Shown in pieces: positions 1 to 9,187 of a stretch of DNA of 64,000 nucleotides. The notes below the pieces were generated by a model that saw only the letters and a list, made by a program, of their open reading frames with translations, made no database searches and was not told the origin of the DNA. A program made the position numbers and the translations under genes. Source of the DNA: Maribacter orientalis (lineage in GTDB: Bacteria; Bacteroidota; Bacteroidia; Flavobacteriales; Flavobacteriaceae); the NCBI RefSeq assembly GCF_900109345.1, contig NZ_FNZN01000007.1, positions 115,816 through 179,815 of the forward strand, given 5' to 3'. Position 1 is the stretch's first letter. Each line of letters begins with the position of its first letter.

Positions 1-597
1 GGGCAACAATTAATTAGCGGAGTAGCAGGACAGACAAATCAACCTGAAGATAAAACCGCAAATGTACTTAGTATGGCTATGCCACTAATATTGGGTGCAA
101 TGAAAAAAAACGTTTCTACCCCCGAGGGTGCTCAAGGACTAATGAGCGCATTATCAAACAATCATAGTGGAGGAATTTTAGACAACATAGGCGGTCTTTT
201 CGGCGGTGGTGTTGATGACAGTGTAATATCTGATGGCGCTGGCATTTTAGGTCACGTTTTTGGCAACAAACAACCTCAAGTAGAAAATGCATTAAGTCAA
301 AAATCAGGCTTAGATGCTGGTACTGTAGCTCAAATATTGAAAATCGCTGCTCCTATTGTAATGGGGTACCTTGGTAAACAAACAGCTCAGAGCAATGTAA
401 GTGACGGATCTGGCATGAATGCTTTATTAGGAAGCATGTTAGGTGGTCAACCACAAGAAAACCAAAACTTAATCACTACACTATTAGATGCTGATGGCGA
501 TGGTAGTATTTTAGATGATGTTGCTGGTATGGTAATGGGATCAAACAAAAAATCAGGTGGTTTAGGAGGCTTATTAGGAGGTCTATTCGGTAAATAA
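1..597 (+). CDS. DUF937 family protein, 5' end outside the window
   Basis: The frame is open from the first base, so the N-terminus is missing; 198 residues are visible and the ATG at 73 is only an internal methionine. The protein is rich in Gly, Leu and Asn and ends in short Gly-Gly-Leu repeats (GGLGGLLGGLFGK). An Asp-rich segment, DADGDGSILDD, near the C-terminus resembles a calcium-binding loop. This fits the DUF937 family, whose biochemical role is unknown. A good hairpin terminator follows, so it is the last gene of its transcript. No signal peptide can be judged because the start is missing. Confidence 0.8.
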   Translation, partial: GQQLISGVAGQTNQPEDKTANVLSMAMPLILGAMKKNVSTPEGAQGLMSALSNNHSGGILDNIGGLFGGGVDDSVISDGAGILGHVFGNKQPQVENALSQKSGLDAGTVAQILKIAAPIVMGYLGKQTAQSNVSDGSGMNALLGSMLGGQPQENQNLITTLLDADGDGSILDDVAGMVMGSNKKSGGLGGLLGGLFGK

Positions 598-621
598 ATC
601 GATTTTTACAATTTAACATAA

Positions 622-649
622 GCCGTTTGCTACCGCAAGCGGCTTTTTT
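622..649 (+). terminator. Rho-independent terminator after the DUF937 gene
   Basis: A 9-bp stem (GCCGTTTGC with GCAAGCGGC, one G.T pair) encloses a 4-nt loop and is followed by a run of T. It lies 25 bp past the stop codon of the DUF937 gene. Confidence 0.85.
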
Positions 650-663
650 GTATCTTATATTTC

Positions 664-1134
664 ATGAAAAAAAGAAAGAATAAATCTGCCCTACTTAATT
701 TCATTATCATCCTTATTTTTGCCATAATCTTAATAAACTGTGGGTCATCAAAGGAATCATTATCAATTTCAAATGCTGAAAAAAAAGCTTTTGAACAAGT
801 TAAAGGTGATACTATAACTATTTCGAGTGACAAAACTGAATATGAAATTATCATCATTGAACCAGGGTTTTATACTTGGCTCAACTCTATAGCCAAACCT
901 GAAGGTTATTATTCTCAAAGTTTTCTCGAAAATCGAAATTATTTAATGGTATTAGAATGGAACCAAAGAGTTTTACAACCTATGCGGTATAACCCGAATT
1001 TATATGAGCTTCAGATTGACTATTCGCAAAATATAGATTACGGCTATGAAGTAAATTATAAACTCTATAATTACTTCATCTATTTTCAAAGAAAGTACAA
1101 TCAACGATTAGGTCCTTTTATACCACGCATATAA
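664..1134 (+). CDS. DUF6146 family lipoprotein
   Basis: 156 residues. A lysine-rich start, a hydrophobic stretch (about residues 11-25) and the lipobox-like sequence ILINCGSS point to an exported lipoprotein with its modified Cys near residue 26. The core YEIIIIEPGFYTWL, the YYSQSFLENRN segment and the C-terminal DYGYEVNYKLYNYFIYF are what I remember as diagnostic of DUF6146, a Bacteroidota family of unknown function. The next gene is a DUF6787 protein 30 bp downstream, a pairing I recall from other flavobacteria, so the two are probably co-transcribed. No enzymatic motif is visible. Confidence 0.75.
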   Translation: MKKRKNKSALLNFIIILIFAIILINCGSSKESLSISNAEKKAFEQVKGDTITISSDKTEYEIIIIEPGFYTWLNSIAKPEGYYSQSFLENRNYLMVLEWNQRVLQPMRYNPNLYELQIDYSQNIDYGYEVNYKLYNYFIYFQRKYNQRLGPFIPRI

Positions 1135-1164
1135 AAAGTATATTTACGCGCTTTAATAGTTATT

Positions 1165-1482
1165 ATGCAAAGATTAAAAGAACGCTGGGGTGTTTCCAGC
1201 AATTTTCAATTAATAATCATTTTCTTCGTTTTTTCGATAACTGGTTCTTCCTCTGTTTTTGCTGCAAAACCATTTTTAACCTTTATAGGATTACAACAAG
1301 CAAATTTTCCTGAAACTTGGTGGGGTGGTACTTTGTATTGGCTTTTAAGAATTCTATTGATTTTTCCAATTTACCAAATTCTACTGGTTATGTATGGTTG
1401 GCTATTTGGTCAATTTAAATTCTTTTGGGGCTTTGAAAAAAAGATGCTCAAGAGAATTGGCCTTGGGTTTTTTCTTAGTTAA
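1165..1482 (+). CDS. DUF6787 family small membrane protein
   Basis: 105 residues with two hydrophobic spans (about 15-36 and 55-80) and a basic C-terminus, so a two-pass inner-membrane protein is likely. The N-terminal pattern LKERWGVSSNFQLIIIFFVF followed by SITGSSSVF matches the DUF6787 family as I remember it. Function is unknown. It follows the DUF6146 lipoprotein by 30 bp and probably belongs to the same transcript. Confidence 0.7.
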   Translation: MQRLKERWGVSSNFQLIIIFFVFSITGSSSVFAAKPFLTFIGLQQANFPETWWGGTLYWLLRILLIFPIYQILLVMYGWLFGQFKFFWGFEKKMLKRIGLGFFLS

Positions 1483-1522
1483 TTTAATACTTCTTTAACA
1501 GTTTATACCTACTTGCATTCGT

Positions 1523-1530
1523 TAGATTTG
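1523..1530 (+). promoter_or_regulatory. -7 promoter box (TAGATTTG)
   Basis: An exact match to the Bacteroidota -7 consensus TAnnTTTG. It ends only 5 bases before the ATG at 1536, so the transcript would start at or next to the start codon (leaderless or nearly so). No TTG -33 element is seen at about 20 bp upstream. Confidence 0.4.
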
Positions 1531-1535
1531 TAAGT

Positions 1536-1862
1536 ATGAGTTTTGTGAAAGACAAAATAGTATATCCGATAGTTGCCGTAATTTTAATGGCAAGTCTATT
1601 GGGGCCTTATTTTGTGAAAATATCACATGCTTTAAACGAACATAAAGAGTTTCACTGCATTTCTAAAGAATTACATGTTCATGCTGTTGAATTCGATTGT
1701 GATTTTGAGCACTATCATTTATCTTCTTTTTATTATCCAGAATTCGATTACCCGCAGTTTATTGAATTAGCTCCTATTACTGAAGCTATTATAAACAACT
1801 ACTACTTTTTAAGTAAGTATCAACAACTTCATTTTGTATTAAGAGGACCTCCTTCTTGTTAA
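1536..1862 (+). CDS. His/Cys-rich small exported protein, likely metal-linked
   Basis: 108 residues, no named family recognised. An N-terminal hydrophobic segment (about 10-28) could be a signal or anchor. It is followed by a stretch crowded with His, Cys, Asp and Glu (HEKEF-like start, then FHCISKELHVHAVEFDC and FEHYHLS), which is a plausible metal-binding surface outside the membrane. The C-terminus ends RGPPSC. The gene lies 45 bp upstream of a TonB-dependent receptor that has its own His/Glu-rich loop, so the two probably form a metal-uptake unit. The role is inferred from composition and context only. Confidence 0.6.
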   Translation: MSFVKDKIVYPIVAVILMASLLGPYFVKISHALNEHKEFHCISKELHVHAVEFDCDFEHYHLSSFYYPEFDYPQFIELAPITEAIINNYYFLSKYQQLHFVLRGPPSC

Positions 1863-1907
1863 TTATTTATTACAAGCTAAAGTCTAAAAATCTTAATACA
1901 ATTTTAT

Positions 1908-4169
1908 ATGAAAAATATTTATATAACAATGCTATTGGCATTGTTCGTACAGTTTACATTTGCCCAAAACACATTAAAAGGTAACATCACAAATAAAGAG
2001 GACCAAACTCCTTTAGAACAAGTATCCATATATTTTCCTCAATTAGAAAAAGGTACAGTTACCAATGCTGATGGATTCTTTGAAATTAACAATTTACCGT
2101 CTGGAAAGTTTAAAATCGTTATTTCATATATAGGTTTTCAAACCTATTCACAAACTGTTGATCTTTTAGAGCCTACCACCCAATTATCACTTGATCTTAT
2201 GCCTAGTGCCATTGAAATGGAAGAGGTTATTGTTTCTACTCCCTTTCACAAATTACAACGAGAGAATGTTATGAAAGTAGAAAGGACTAGTATAAAGGAT
2301 TTAAAATCTGCAGGAGCTGTAAATTTATCTGAAGGTATTACCAATATTCCTGGTGTAGAAAGTGTTTCTACCGGAGTCGGAATAGGAAAACCTGTTATAC
2401 GTGGCCTAAGCTCTAATAGAGTTTTGACCTACACTCAAGGCATACGCTTAGAAAACCAACAATTTGGTGATGAACACGGATTAGGAATTAGTGATGCAGG
2501 TATAGAAAGTGTTGAAGTTATAAAAGGGCCAGCATCTTTGTTATATGGTTCTGATGCCCTTGGTGGTGTACTATATTTAAACCCTGAAAAATTTGCCAAC
2601 TCCAATGAAGTAGAGGGTGATATAAACTTAAATTATTTCACCAATACCGAAGGCTTAAATGGAAATGGTGGATTCAAAGCGTCTTCTGAAAAATTAAAAT
2701 TCTTAGTTCGCTTAGGTGGAAGTTCACATGTAGATTATAAAACTGGAAATAATGAACGAGTAACAAATTCTAGATTTAGCGAAAAAGATTTAAAAACCGG
2801 ATTAGTATATCAACTCACTAATTTTAAAACTGAGTTACGCTACAATTATAATAATTCTGAATTGGGTATACCCGAAGAAATAGGAGATCAATCAACCGAG
2901 CGCTCTGCCATAGAACCCTTTCAAGATATTACTAGTCATATCTTAAGTTCGAAATCAAATATCTATTTTAACAATTCTAGCCTTCAAGCTATTATTGGCT
3001 TTACTAGAAATGATAGAAAAGAATTTGAAGACCATGAACATGGTGCGGAAGTGATTTTGGAAGAAGAGGAACATGAAGAAGGAGAACCGCCCGCTTTAGA
3101 CATGAAACTAGAAACTTTTAGTTACAACCTTCAATACAATTTGGCTAAAATAGGAGCTGTTGAGACAATTATCGGATTACAGGGAATGAACCAAAACAAC
3201 AGTAACTTTGGTGAAGAGATTTTAATACCTGATGCTACAACCAACGATATCGGGCTTTTAGTTACATCACATATTCATTTGAACAAAAGTGATGTACAAC
3301 TTGGAGTACGCTATGATAAAAGAACTATTGATTCAGATGAAAATGGCCTTGTTGGTGATCAAAACTATATTGAAGCTATAGATAGAAATTTCAATAGTTT
3401 TAATATCGCTGCAGGTTATAAGGTAGATGTTTCTGAAAATCTTATAACCCGTTTAAATATCGCCTCAGGATTTAGAGCACCTAACTTGGCCGAGTTAACT
3501 TCAAATGGTGCACATGAAGGAACAAATAGATATGAAATTGGAAATGCCGATTTAAATAATGAAAGAAATGTACAAACAGATTTATCATTAGAATTTAAGA
3601 ATGAGCATTTTGAATTTTATGTAAATGGGTTCTATAATTCCATTTCAGATTATATTTATTTAGAACCAAATGGTACTGCTATAGATGGTAATGCCGTATA
3701 TCTTTACCAACAACAAGATGCGAATTTGTTTGGTGGCGAAGCTGGTCTACATTATCATCCACACCCATTAGATTGGCTGCATATGGAAAGTAATTTTTCT
3801 ACCGTAACCGGTCAGTTGAAGAACGATGGTAATTTACCTTTAATACCAGCAAACAATTGGGCTAATACCTTAAGATTTGAATTTAGTAAGATAAATAAAG
3901 ACTTTGCTAACGGCTATGGTTTTCTGACTTTGAAATCGTATTTCGCCCAAAATAAAGTAAGTAATTTTGAAACTACTACAAATGGGTATTCGCTATTAAA
4001 TTTAGGATTGGGGGCTACTGTTACAATTTCCAATCAACCAATTGATTTTAAATTAAGTGCCAATAATGTTTTAGACAAAGAATATATTTCACACTTGTCG
4101 AGACTAAAGAGTGATGGCATTTCAAATATTGGAAGAAATATTAATCTTGGAGTTAGCATACCTCTATAA
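1908..4169 (+). CDS. TonB-dependent outer-membrane receptor, probable metal uptake
   Basis: 753 residues. In order: signal peptide (1-19, ending FTFAQ), a carboxypeptidase-regulatory-like beta domain (about 22-108), the plug domain (about 115-225, with VIRGLSSNRV and the IESVEVIKGPASLLYGSDA motif), and a C-terminal beta barrel ending in hydrophobic GVSIPL. A loop at about 373-395 is packed with His and Glu (EDHEHGAEVI and EEEEHEEGEP), typical of receptors for zinc, copper or nickel complexes. A His/Cys-rich small protein is encoded just upstream. The substrate is inferred, not proven; siderophore uptake remains possible. A bidirectional terminator follows. Confidence 0.88.
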   Translation: MKNIYITMLLALFVQFTFAQNTLKGNITNKEDQTPLEQVSIYFPQLEKGTVTNADGFFEINNLPSGKFKIVISYIGFQTYSQTVDLLEPTTQLSLDLMPSAIEMEEVIVSTPFHKLQRENVMKVERTSIKDLKSAGAVNLSEGITNIPGVESVSTGVGIGKPVIRGLSSNRVLTYTQGIRLENQQFGDEHGLGISDAGIESVEVIKGPASLLYGSDALGGVLYLNPEKFANSNEVEGDINLNYFTNTEGLNGNGGFKASSEKLKFLVRLGGSSHVDYKTGNNERVTNSRFSEKDLKTGLVYQLTNFKTELRYNYNNSELGIPEEIGDQSTERSAIEPFQDITSHILSSKSNIYFNNSSLQAIIGFTRNDRKEFEDHEHGAEVILEEEEHEEGEPPALDMKLETFSYNLQYNLAKIGAVETIIGLQGMNQNNSNFGEEILIPDATTNDIGLLVTSHIHLNKSDVQLGVRYDKRTIDSDENGLVGDQNYIEAIDRNFNSFNIAAGYKVDVSENLITRLNIASGFRAPNLAELTSNGAHEGTNRYEIGNADLNNERNVQTDLSLEFKNEHFEFYVNGFYNSISDYIYLEPNGTAIDGNAVYLYQQQDANLFGGEAGLHYHPHPLDWLHMESNFSTVTGQLKNDGNLPLIPANNWANTLRFEFSKINKDFANGYGFLTLKSYFAQNKVSNFETTTNGYSLLNLGLGATVTISNQPIDFKLSANNVLDKEYISHLSRLKSDGISNIGRNINLGVSIPL

Positions 4170-4186
4170 TAGTAAGGTATGATGTT

Positions 4187-4227
4187 AACAGCCCCATATA
4201 TTTTAAAAAATATATGGGGCTGTTTTT
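4187..4227. terminator. Bidirectional terminator between convergent genes
   Basis: An 18-bp near-perfect stem (left arm 4187-4204, right arm 4207-4224) with A and T runs on both sides sits between the ends of the TonB receptor gene (+) and the cytochrome c gene (-), so it can serve both. Confidence 0.85.
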
Positions 4228-4237
4228 AATATATAAA

Positions 4238-4687
4238 TCAATTACCCTCTAATGGATACCAGTCAATATCAGTCAACGGAGGCCTTCTTCCTTTTTCTAA
4301 CACAGGATAATTTTTCGTCAAATAATCTACAATCACTTTTTGGTTTTCACCTAATGGCCATAATCCCTGAGTTTTCTGCATCCATCGTATGGTTGCATCC
4401 CATTGCTCCTCTCCCATTCTATTTTGAATAATCAGCTTAGATGAATGACACGTAGTACAATTCGTTATCACTGTTTGTAATCCGTCAGCTTCAACCAAAC
4501 CAGTTCGAATATGAATACCATTTTCAATTAATTCTGAATCTTCTTCGCCTAGTTCAACTTCAGATTGTCTTGGTCCAAAGAAAACAATAGCTAAAGCCCC
4601 AAATATGATGAAGCTTGTGAAAATCAATAACACGACCTTAAATATGGGCTTAAAAACGATACCATCGTTATTTTCCTTCTCTTGCAT
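4238..4687 (-). CDS. Membrane-anchored monohaem cytochrome c, sulfite oxidase partner (SorB-like)
   Basis: 149 residues. A single membrane span (about 16-37) anchors a periplasmic domain with one haem c motif, CTTCH (C77, C80, H81); a downstream Met is the likely second ligand. The start codon overlaps the stop of the upstream sulfite oxidase gene by one base (TAATG), which implies translational coupling. By analogy with SorA/SorB pairs it would take electrons from the molybdenum enzyme and pass them to the respiratory chain. The partner assignment rests on context; the haem motif is direct. Confidence 0.85.
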   Translation of the reverse strand: MQEKENNDGIVFKPIFKVVLLIFTSFIIFGALAIVFFGPRQSEVELGEEDSELIENGIHIRTGLVEADGLQTVITNCTTCHSSKLIIQNRMGEEQWDATIRWMQKTQGLWPLGENQKVIVDYLTKNYPVLEKGRRPPLTDIDWYPLEGN

Positions 4688-5907
4688 TACACGACTTTTA
4701 TAGCAATTCTATGACAGGCATTATTCAAATAACCTTTAGGATTCCACCCTGGTAAAACCATTGGTTGCTTATTACCGTTAGAATCAGTGGCTCTAGCCCA
4801 AATCTCATAATAGCCTTTTTTTGGGAAAGATACTGTTGCATTAAAATGTTGCCAAGCCAATCTATTCTTAGCCTTTTCTATTGCGGCAGATTTCCAAGAA
4901 GTTCCATAATCAATAGAGTACTCCATCATTTTTATCTCTAATTCACCCGCCCATGCGTGCCCGTTTATTTTCACTGTTTTTCCTTCATTAATTATTGCTC
5001 CCGATTTTGGATATGTAATTAATGATTTTACAGGCATAGATTCAATGATACACATATCTTCATCTGCAACAGTTTCCCCAGGCGCTACAGTTTCACAAGG
5101 TACGCGGTAAGAACTTCCTTGCATTTTTTCACCATCATGCACCTTATTTCTAATACTAATAGTGTGTAACCATTTACCCGAAGTTGAAGCTGGCCAACCG
5201 CCACAAACTAATCGTAATGGAAAACCGTGCACTAAGGGTATAGCTTCACCATTCATAGAGAAGGCCAGTAATGTTTCATCTTGTAATCCCTTAGAAATAG
5301 GTACTCCTCTTGAAATAGGTTCTTTAGTAGGATTTCTACTCAAATGCATATCTGCAGCGTGATATCCAATGTAAACTGCATCATCCTTAAATCCAGCATC
5401 AGCTAAAACATCCTTAAGTCGAACCCCTGTCCATTCAGCACTTGAGACTGCACCAATGGTCCATTGATTACCTTTCGCTGGCGGATTGAATTCACTTCTT
5501 CCGTTACCACCGCATTCTAAGGTAAGCTGGTAGGTATACTGTTTAAACTTGGTTTTTAAATCAGAAAGCGAATAGGTTTTTGGTGAAACTACCGACTCAC
5601 CTTCAATATTAAGTTTCCAATTCTTCTCATCAATGTTTTCGGGTAGTAGTCCATTATTACGAATGAACATGAATTTATTTGGGGTAACACGATCATTTAA
5701 TAGATGTGCTTGTGCCTCCATATTCCAAGGTTTATCGTTTAAAACGACCATTGCTTCATCTTTTTTAAATAAGGCAAATGGGTCTATTTCCTGTAGTGCT
5801 ACCGGAGTATACCCCTTGGGCATCAACTCTTTATAAACAATATCAACGCCAAGTAAAGTGGCTAGTGTACTTAAACCAGATTTTGTAACAAAACTTCTTC
5901 TCTTCAA
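4687..5907 (-). CDS. Sulfite oxidase family molybdopterin enzyme with Tat signal (SorA-like)
   Basis: 406 residues. The N-terminus KRRSFVTK is a twin-arginine export signal. The fold region contains LECGGNGR with C132 as the expected molybdenum-ligating cysteine, followed by SSAEWTGVRLKDVL and HGFPLRLVCGGWPA, all typical of the sulfite oxidase family. The C-terminal part (about 285-400) is the immunoglobulin-like dimerisation domain. The start is TTG: an in-frame TAG lies three codons upstream and the next ATG (residue 29) would remove the Tat signal. It is coupled to a cytochrome c gene. Probable reaction: periplasmic oxidation of sulfite to sulfate; another oxyanion substrate is possible. 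Confidence 0.85.
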   Translation of the reverse strand: MKRRSFVTKSGLSTLATLLGVDIVYKELMPKGYTPVALQEIDPFALFKKDEAMVVLNDKPWNMEAQAHLLNDRVTPNKFMFIRNNGLLPENIDEKNWKLNIEGESVVSPKTYSLSDLKTKFKQYTYQLTLECGGNGRSEFNPPAKGNQWTIGAVSSAEWTGVRLKDVLADAGFKDDAVYIGYHAADMHLSRNPTKEPISRGVPISKGLQDETLLAFSMNGEAIPLVHGFPLRLVCGGWPASTSGKWLHTISIRNKVHDGEKMQGSSYRVPCETVAPGETVADEDMCIIESMPVKSLITYPKSGAIINEGKTVKINGHAWAGELEIKMMEYSIDYGTSWKSAAIEKAKNRLAWQHFNATVSFPKKGYYEIWARATDSNGNKQPMVLPGWNPKGYLNNACHRIAIKVV

Positions 5908-5961
5908 AACGTACTAGATTTGAGATAAAGTTAAGTTATTTGGTAAGAAAATCTGGGTTAT

Positions 5962-6261
5962 TTAAACTTCAATGGTCTGCTCTTTTTTGGCCACTTTAAA
6001 AACATAGGTATATAACCACATTAAGGTAAAAGACGGTATAATGTCAAAACCTGGAATGATTTCTTCTACGAACGTAAATATACCAGCAGCCTTCCCTACT
6101 TTGCCTTTATACATTCTGGTCATTAGCCAACCAGAAAGTGGTGCCCAAACAATGTCTGAAAATTCACCTACAAATGGTATAACAAATGATAACATACCTA
6201 TCCCATCAAAAAGCAACCCCATTAAAAGTTGCTTATATTTTTTATTCATTAAAATTGACAT
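5962..6261 (-). CDS. Small membrane protein, unknown function
   Basis: 99 residues with hydrophobic segments at about 12-30, 38-48 and 75-90. I recognise it only as a protein type seen in flavobacteria, without a named domain. The start could be residue 1 or the Met at residue 5. It is separated from the sulfite oxidase start by 54 bp on the same strand, so it could lead that transcript. Nothing in the sequence suggests an activity. Confidence 0.6.
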   Translation of the reverse strand: MSILMNKKYKQLLMGLLFDGIGMLSFVIPFVGEFSDIVWAPLSGWLMTRMYKGKVGKAAGIFTFVEEIIPGFDIIPSFTLMWLYTYVFKVAKKEQTIEV

Positions 6262-6344
6262 ACTTAAAAATTAGTAATTCTTTAATTGGAATACAACAAA
6301 GATGCCAAAATTTTAAAATAAATAATTACTAAATATGGTCTGTT

Positions 6345-6944
6345 TTAAGAAAGTTTGGAACTAATTAATTTAAGAAATTCATTTCTTGTCTCAATTTTCT
6401 CGAACTGACCCCTAAAACCAGAAGTAGTAGTTACGGAGTTTTGTTTTTGAACCCCACGCATCATCATACACATGTGCGAAGCTTCAATGACAACTGCAAC
6501 ACCCTTGGGTTTTAATGTATTATTAATACATTCTAAAATATCATGGGTTAATCGTTCTTGCACCTGTAGTCTTCTTGCAAAAACATCAACCACACGTGGT
6601 ATTTTACTAAGACCAACGATATGACCATTAGGAATGTAAGCAATATGTGCTTTACCGAAAAAAGGAAGCATGTGATGTTCGCATAAAGAATAAAGTTCAA
6701 TGTCCTTTATAATAACCATCTCATCATAAGACTCTTTGAACATTGCCCCTTTTAATATCTCAACGGCGTCTTGTTGGTACCCTTGGGTTAAAAAAAGCAT
6801 TGCTTTGGCTGCTCGTTCTGGTGTTTTCACTAATCCCTCTCTACCAACATCTTCGCCAATCTCAGCAATAATTGAAGAATATCTACTTTTAACTTCATCG
6901 GTAATCTCAAGATTGTATTCTTCTAAATTTCTATACGGGGACAT
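6345..6944 (-). CDS. folE: GTP cyclohydrolase I FolE
   Basis: 199 residues from the ATG at 6944; a longer frame exists upstream but begins with TTG and adds a stretch not found in the family. Zinc ligands are visible as C88 and H91 in [16 protein letters not shown] and C159 in [10 protein letters not shown]. The segments [15 protein letters not shown] and VQERLTHDI are also standard. The enzyme converts GTP to 7,8-dihydroneopterin triphosphate, the first step of folate (and tetrahydrobiopterin-type) synthesis, in the cytoplasm. It is a single gene here; the divergent neighbour is lolD. Confidence 0.95.
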   Translation of the reverse strand: MSPYRNLEEYNLEITDEVKSRYSSIIAEIGEDVGREGLVKTPERAAKAMLFLTQGYQQDAVEILKGAMFKESYDEMVIIKDIELYSLCEHHMLPFFGKAHIAYIPNGHIVGLSKIPRVVDVFARRLQVQERLTHDILECINNTLKPKGVAVVIEASHMCMMMRGVQKQNSVTTTSGFRGQFEKIETRNEFLKLISSKLS

Positions 6945-7177
6945 ACTCTTTATTTTATGTTTAATATATTCATAATTATCTTCAACAAAATTAATGTTTT
7001 CTTTTATCAACAACATTAAAATTATCATAAATACGAAAAGCAAAACTACTTAATTTGAATTTTACATGCATTTTAAAATTCCATCTATAAAGTAAAACCT
7101 GAATACTATTTTTACCATGCTCCTTTTTCATTAATTTTGAAGATATCAATAAATTAAAATAACACAATCCATTTCAA

Positions 7178-7858
7178 ATGATAAAAGCTTCTAACATTCA
7201 TAAGTATTACGGCAAGTTAGAAGTATTAAAGGGCGTAGACCTTCATATTAAAAAGGGAGAAATCGTTTCTATTGTTGGGGCTTCTGGAGCAGGCAAAACT
7301 ACTTTATTACAAATTCTTGGCACCTTGGATGTTCAATCAAATAAAAGTGATAGTACATTATTAATTAATAATATTGAAACCACTAACCTTAGTGATAAAG
7401 ATTTAGCCAAGTTTAGAAATGAACACATTGGTTTTATATTTCAATTTCATCAATTACTTCCAGAATTTACAGCAATAGAAAATGTTTGCTTACCTGCATT
7501 CATTAAAAAAACACCTAAATCTGACGCTGAAAAAAAAGCTAAAGAACTTTTAGATTTTTTGGGGTTATCTCACCGATATAATCATAAGCCCTCAGAATTA
7601 TCAGGAGGAGAACAACAACGTGTAGCTGTTGCTCGTGCATTAATAAACAACCCTTCTATAATTTTTGCAGATGAACCAAGCGGTAATCTAGATTCTGAAA
7701 GTGCAGATAATCTTCATAAATTATTTTTTGATTTAAGAGAAAAATTCGGACAGACTTTTGTTATTGTTACCCATAATGAAGAACTAGCTGAAATGGCAGA
7801 TCGTAAATTAACCATGGTAGATGGCAAAATTGTAGATAAAGCAATAATAGAAGCATAA
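7178..7858 (+). CDS. lolD: LolD-like ABC transporter ATPase
   Basis: 226 residues, the usual length of a LolD/MacB-type nucleotide-binding subunit. Walker A is GASGAGKT (34-41), the signature is LSGGEQQR, Walker B is [12 protein letters not shown], and the switch His is in IVTHNEE. LolD powers release of lipoproteins from the inner membrane toward the outer membrane. No LolC/E permease is adjacent, so the exact transporter is inferred from family similarity. The stop is followed after 10 bp by a CPBP protease gene, and these two plus the TIGR02757 gene look like one operon. Confidence 0.85.
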   Translation: MIKASNIHKYYGKLEVLKGVDLHIKKGEIVSIVGASGAGKTTLLQILGTLDVQSNKSDSTLLINNIETTNLSDKDLAKFRNEHIGFIFQFHQLLPEFTAIENVCLPAFIKKTPKSDAEKKAKELLDFLGLSHRYNHKPSELSGGEQQRVAVARALINNPSIIFADEPSGNLDSESADNLHKLFFDLREKFGQTFVIVTHNEELAEMADRKLTMVDGKIVDKAIIEA

Positions 7859-7868
7859 CGAAAATTGT

Positions 7869-8426
7869 ATGCTTGAAGAACTTATAGCATTCGCTAAGAA
7901 ACCTATTTATGAGCAAGATGTGAATTCCAATGCCTCAGATAAATTGAGGTTATTTACTAAACTATTAGTTTTGGCACTTGGCTCAAGTATTCTTTTGCTA
8001 ATTATAGCGAGTGTAATTCAAAACATATTTAATATTGAGGTAGGTAAGCATGCCATTGATGATTTATTCGATAATAATTCAGAAATTAAAATCTTTGTCT
8101 TAGTTGTTATACTTGCTCCTTTTCTTGAAGAATTAATTTTTAGAGGTCCTTTACTATTCTTTAAAAATTCTGAGTATTTTCCTATTGTTTTATACATATT
8201 TACAATTGCCTTTGGTCTGGTACATATTAGCAATTTTGAATTGACCACTCAGGTATTATTACTTTCTCCTTTACTGGTTGCGCCACAGATTAGTGTAGGT
8301 TTCATACTAGGATATATTCGTGTGAAATTTGGATTAATTTGGTCAATGGCACTTCATGCCTGTTACAACATGGCACTAATAATCCCTTTATTACTGGTAA
8401 AGCTATTAGATATTCCAATAGAATGA
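7869..8426 (+). CDS. CPBP family intramembrane glutamic protease
   Basis: 185 residues with about five membrane spans. The family motifs are visible: EELIFRGPL (E87, E88, R92), a conserved H119 in GLVHI, and H163 in ALHACYN. CPBP proteins include prenyl-protein endopeptidases of the Rce1 type and bacteriocin self-immunity proteins; the substrate here is unknown. The stop codon overlaps the next ATG (ATGA), so the TIGR02757 gene is translationally coupled. Confidence 0.88.
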   Translation: MLEELIAFAKKPIYEQDVNSNASDKLRLFTKLLVLALGSSILLLIIASVIQNIFNIEVGKHAIDDLFDNNSEIKIFVLVVILAPFLEELIFRGPLLFFKNSEYFPIVLYIFTIAFGLVHISNFELTTQVLLLSPLLVAPQISVGFILGYIRVKFGLIWSMALHACYNMALIIPLLLVKLLDIPIE

Positions 8427-9187
8427 CAAAACTTGAATTAAAAGTATTTCTAGATGAAAAGGTTATTCAATACAATAACCCTCAATTTTTAGAGACAGAC
8501 CCCATTCAAATACCACACCTATTTATTAAAAAAGAGGATATAGAAATTAGTGCCTTTTTAACTGCCACTATAGCTTGGGGAAATAGAAAAAGTATCATCA
8601 ATAATGCTCACAAATTAATGGAATTAATGGGGCATAGTCCTCATGAATTTATTATAAATTATACCGATGATGATTTAGATAACTTGGAAAATTTTGTTCA
8701 CAGAACTTTCAATGGCATAGACTTAAAATATTTTATTCAAAGCCTGAATAACATTTACACTCAACATGATGGACTTGAAGGTATTTTTACAAAATTTCAA
8801 GGTAAAGCCACCTTACAGCCCACTATATCTAAGTTTAAAGAATTGTTTTTTGAATTACCTTTTGAACAGCGAACTACCAAACATGTTTCTGACCCTTTAA
8901 AAGGTTCTGCCGCAAAAAGAATAAATATGTTTTTACGTTGGATGGTAAGAGATGCCAAGACCAATGTAGATTTTGGCCTATGGAAAAATATTGTTCCTTC
9001 AAAATTATCATGCCCATTAGATGTACATTCAGGAAATGTAGCCCGAAAATTAGGCCTTTTAAAACGAAAGCAAAATGATGCCAAAGCATTAGCCGAACTG
9101 GATAAAAACTTAAGAAAACTGGACCCAATGGATCCAGTTAAATATGATTTTGCATTATTTGGTCTTGGTGTATTCGAAAAATTTTAA
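8423..9187 (+). CDS. TIGR02757 (DUF2400) family protein
   Basis: 254 residues from the ATG at 8423, chosen because it forms an ATGA overlap with the preceding stop; the frame is open further upstream but inside the CPBP gene. Typical segments are FLTATIAWGNRKSI near the N-terminus and SPLDVHS-like SCPLDVHSGNVARKLGL with KYDFALFGLGVF at the C-terminus. The C-terminal pattern resembles helix-hairpin-helix DNA glycosylases of the AGOG type, so a DNA repair role is conceivable, but function in this family is not established to my knowledge. It converges on, and overlaps by 4 bp, the peroxidase gene. Confidence 0.85.
   Translation: MTKLELKVFLDEKVIQYNNPQFLETDPIQIPHLFIKKEDIEISAFLTATIAWGNRKSIINNAHKLMELMGHSPHEFIINYTDDDLDNLENFVHRTFNGIDLKYFIQSLNNIYTQHDGLEGIFTKFQGKATLQPTISKFKELFFELPFEQRTTKHVSDPLKGSAAKRINMFLRWMVRDAKTNVDFGLWKNIVPSKLSCPLDVHSGNVARKLGLLKRKQNDAKALAELDKNLRKLDPMDPVKYDFALFGLGVFEKF

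Noticed and set aside
6945..7043. Longer folE with a hydrophobic N-terminus
   Set aside because: The extension starts at TTG and lies outside the conserved family length; the ATG at 6944 gives the normal start.
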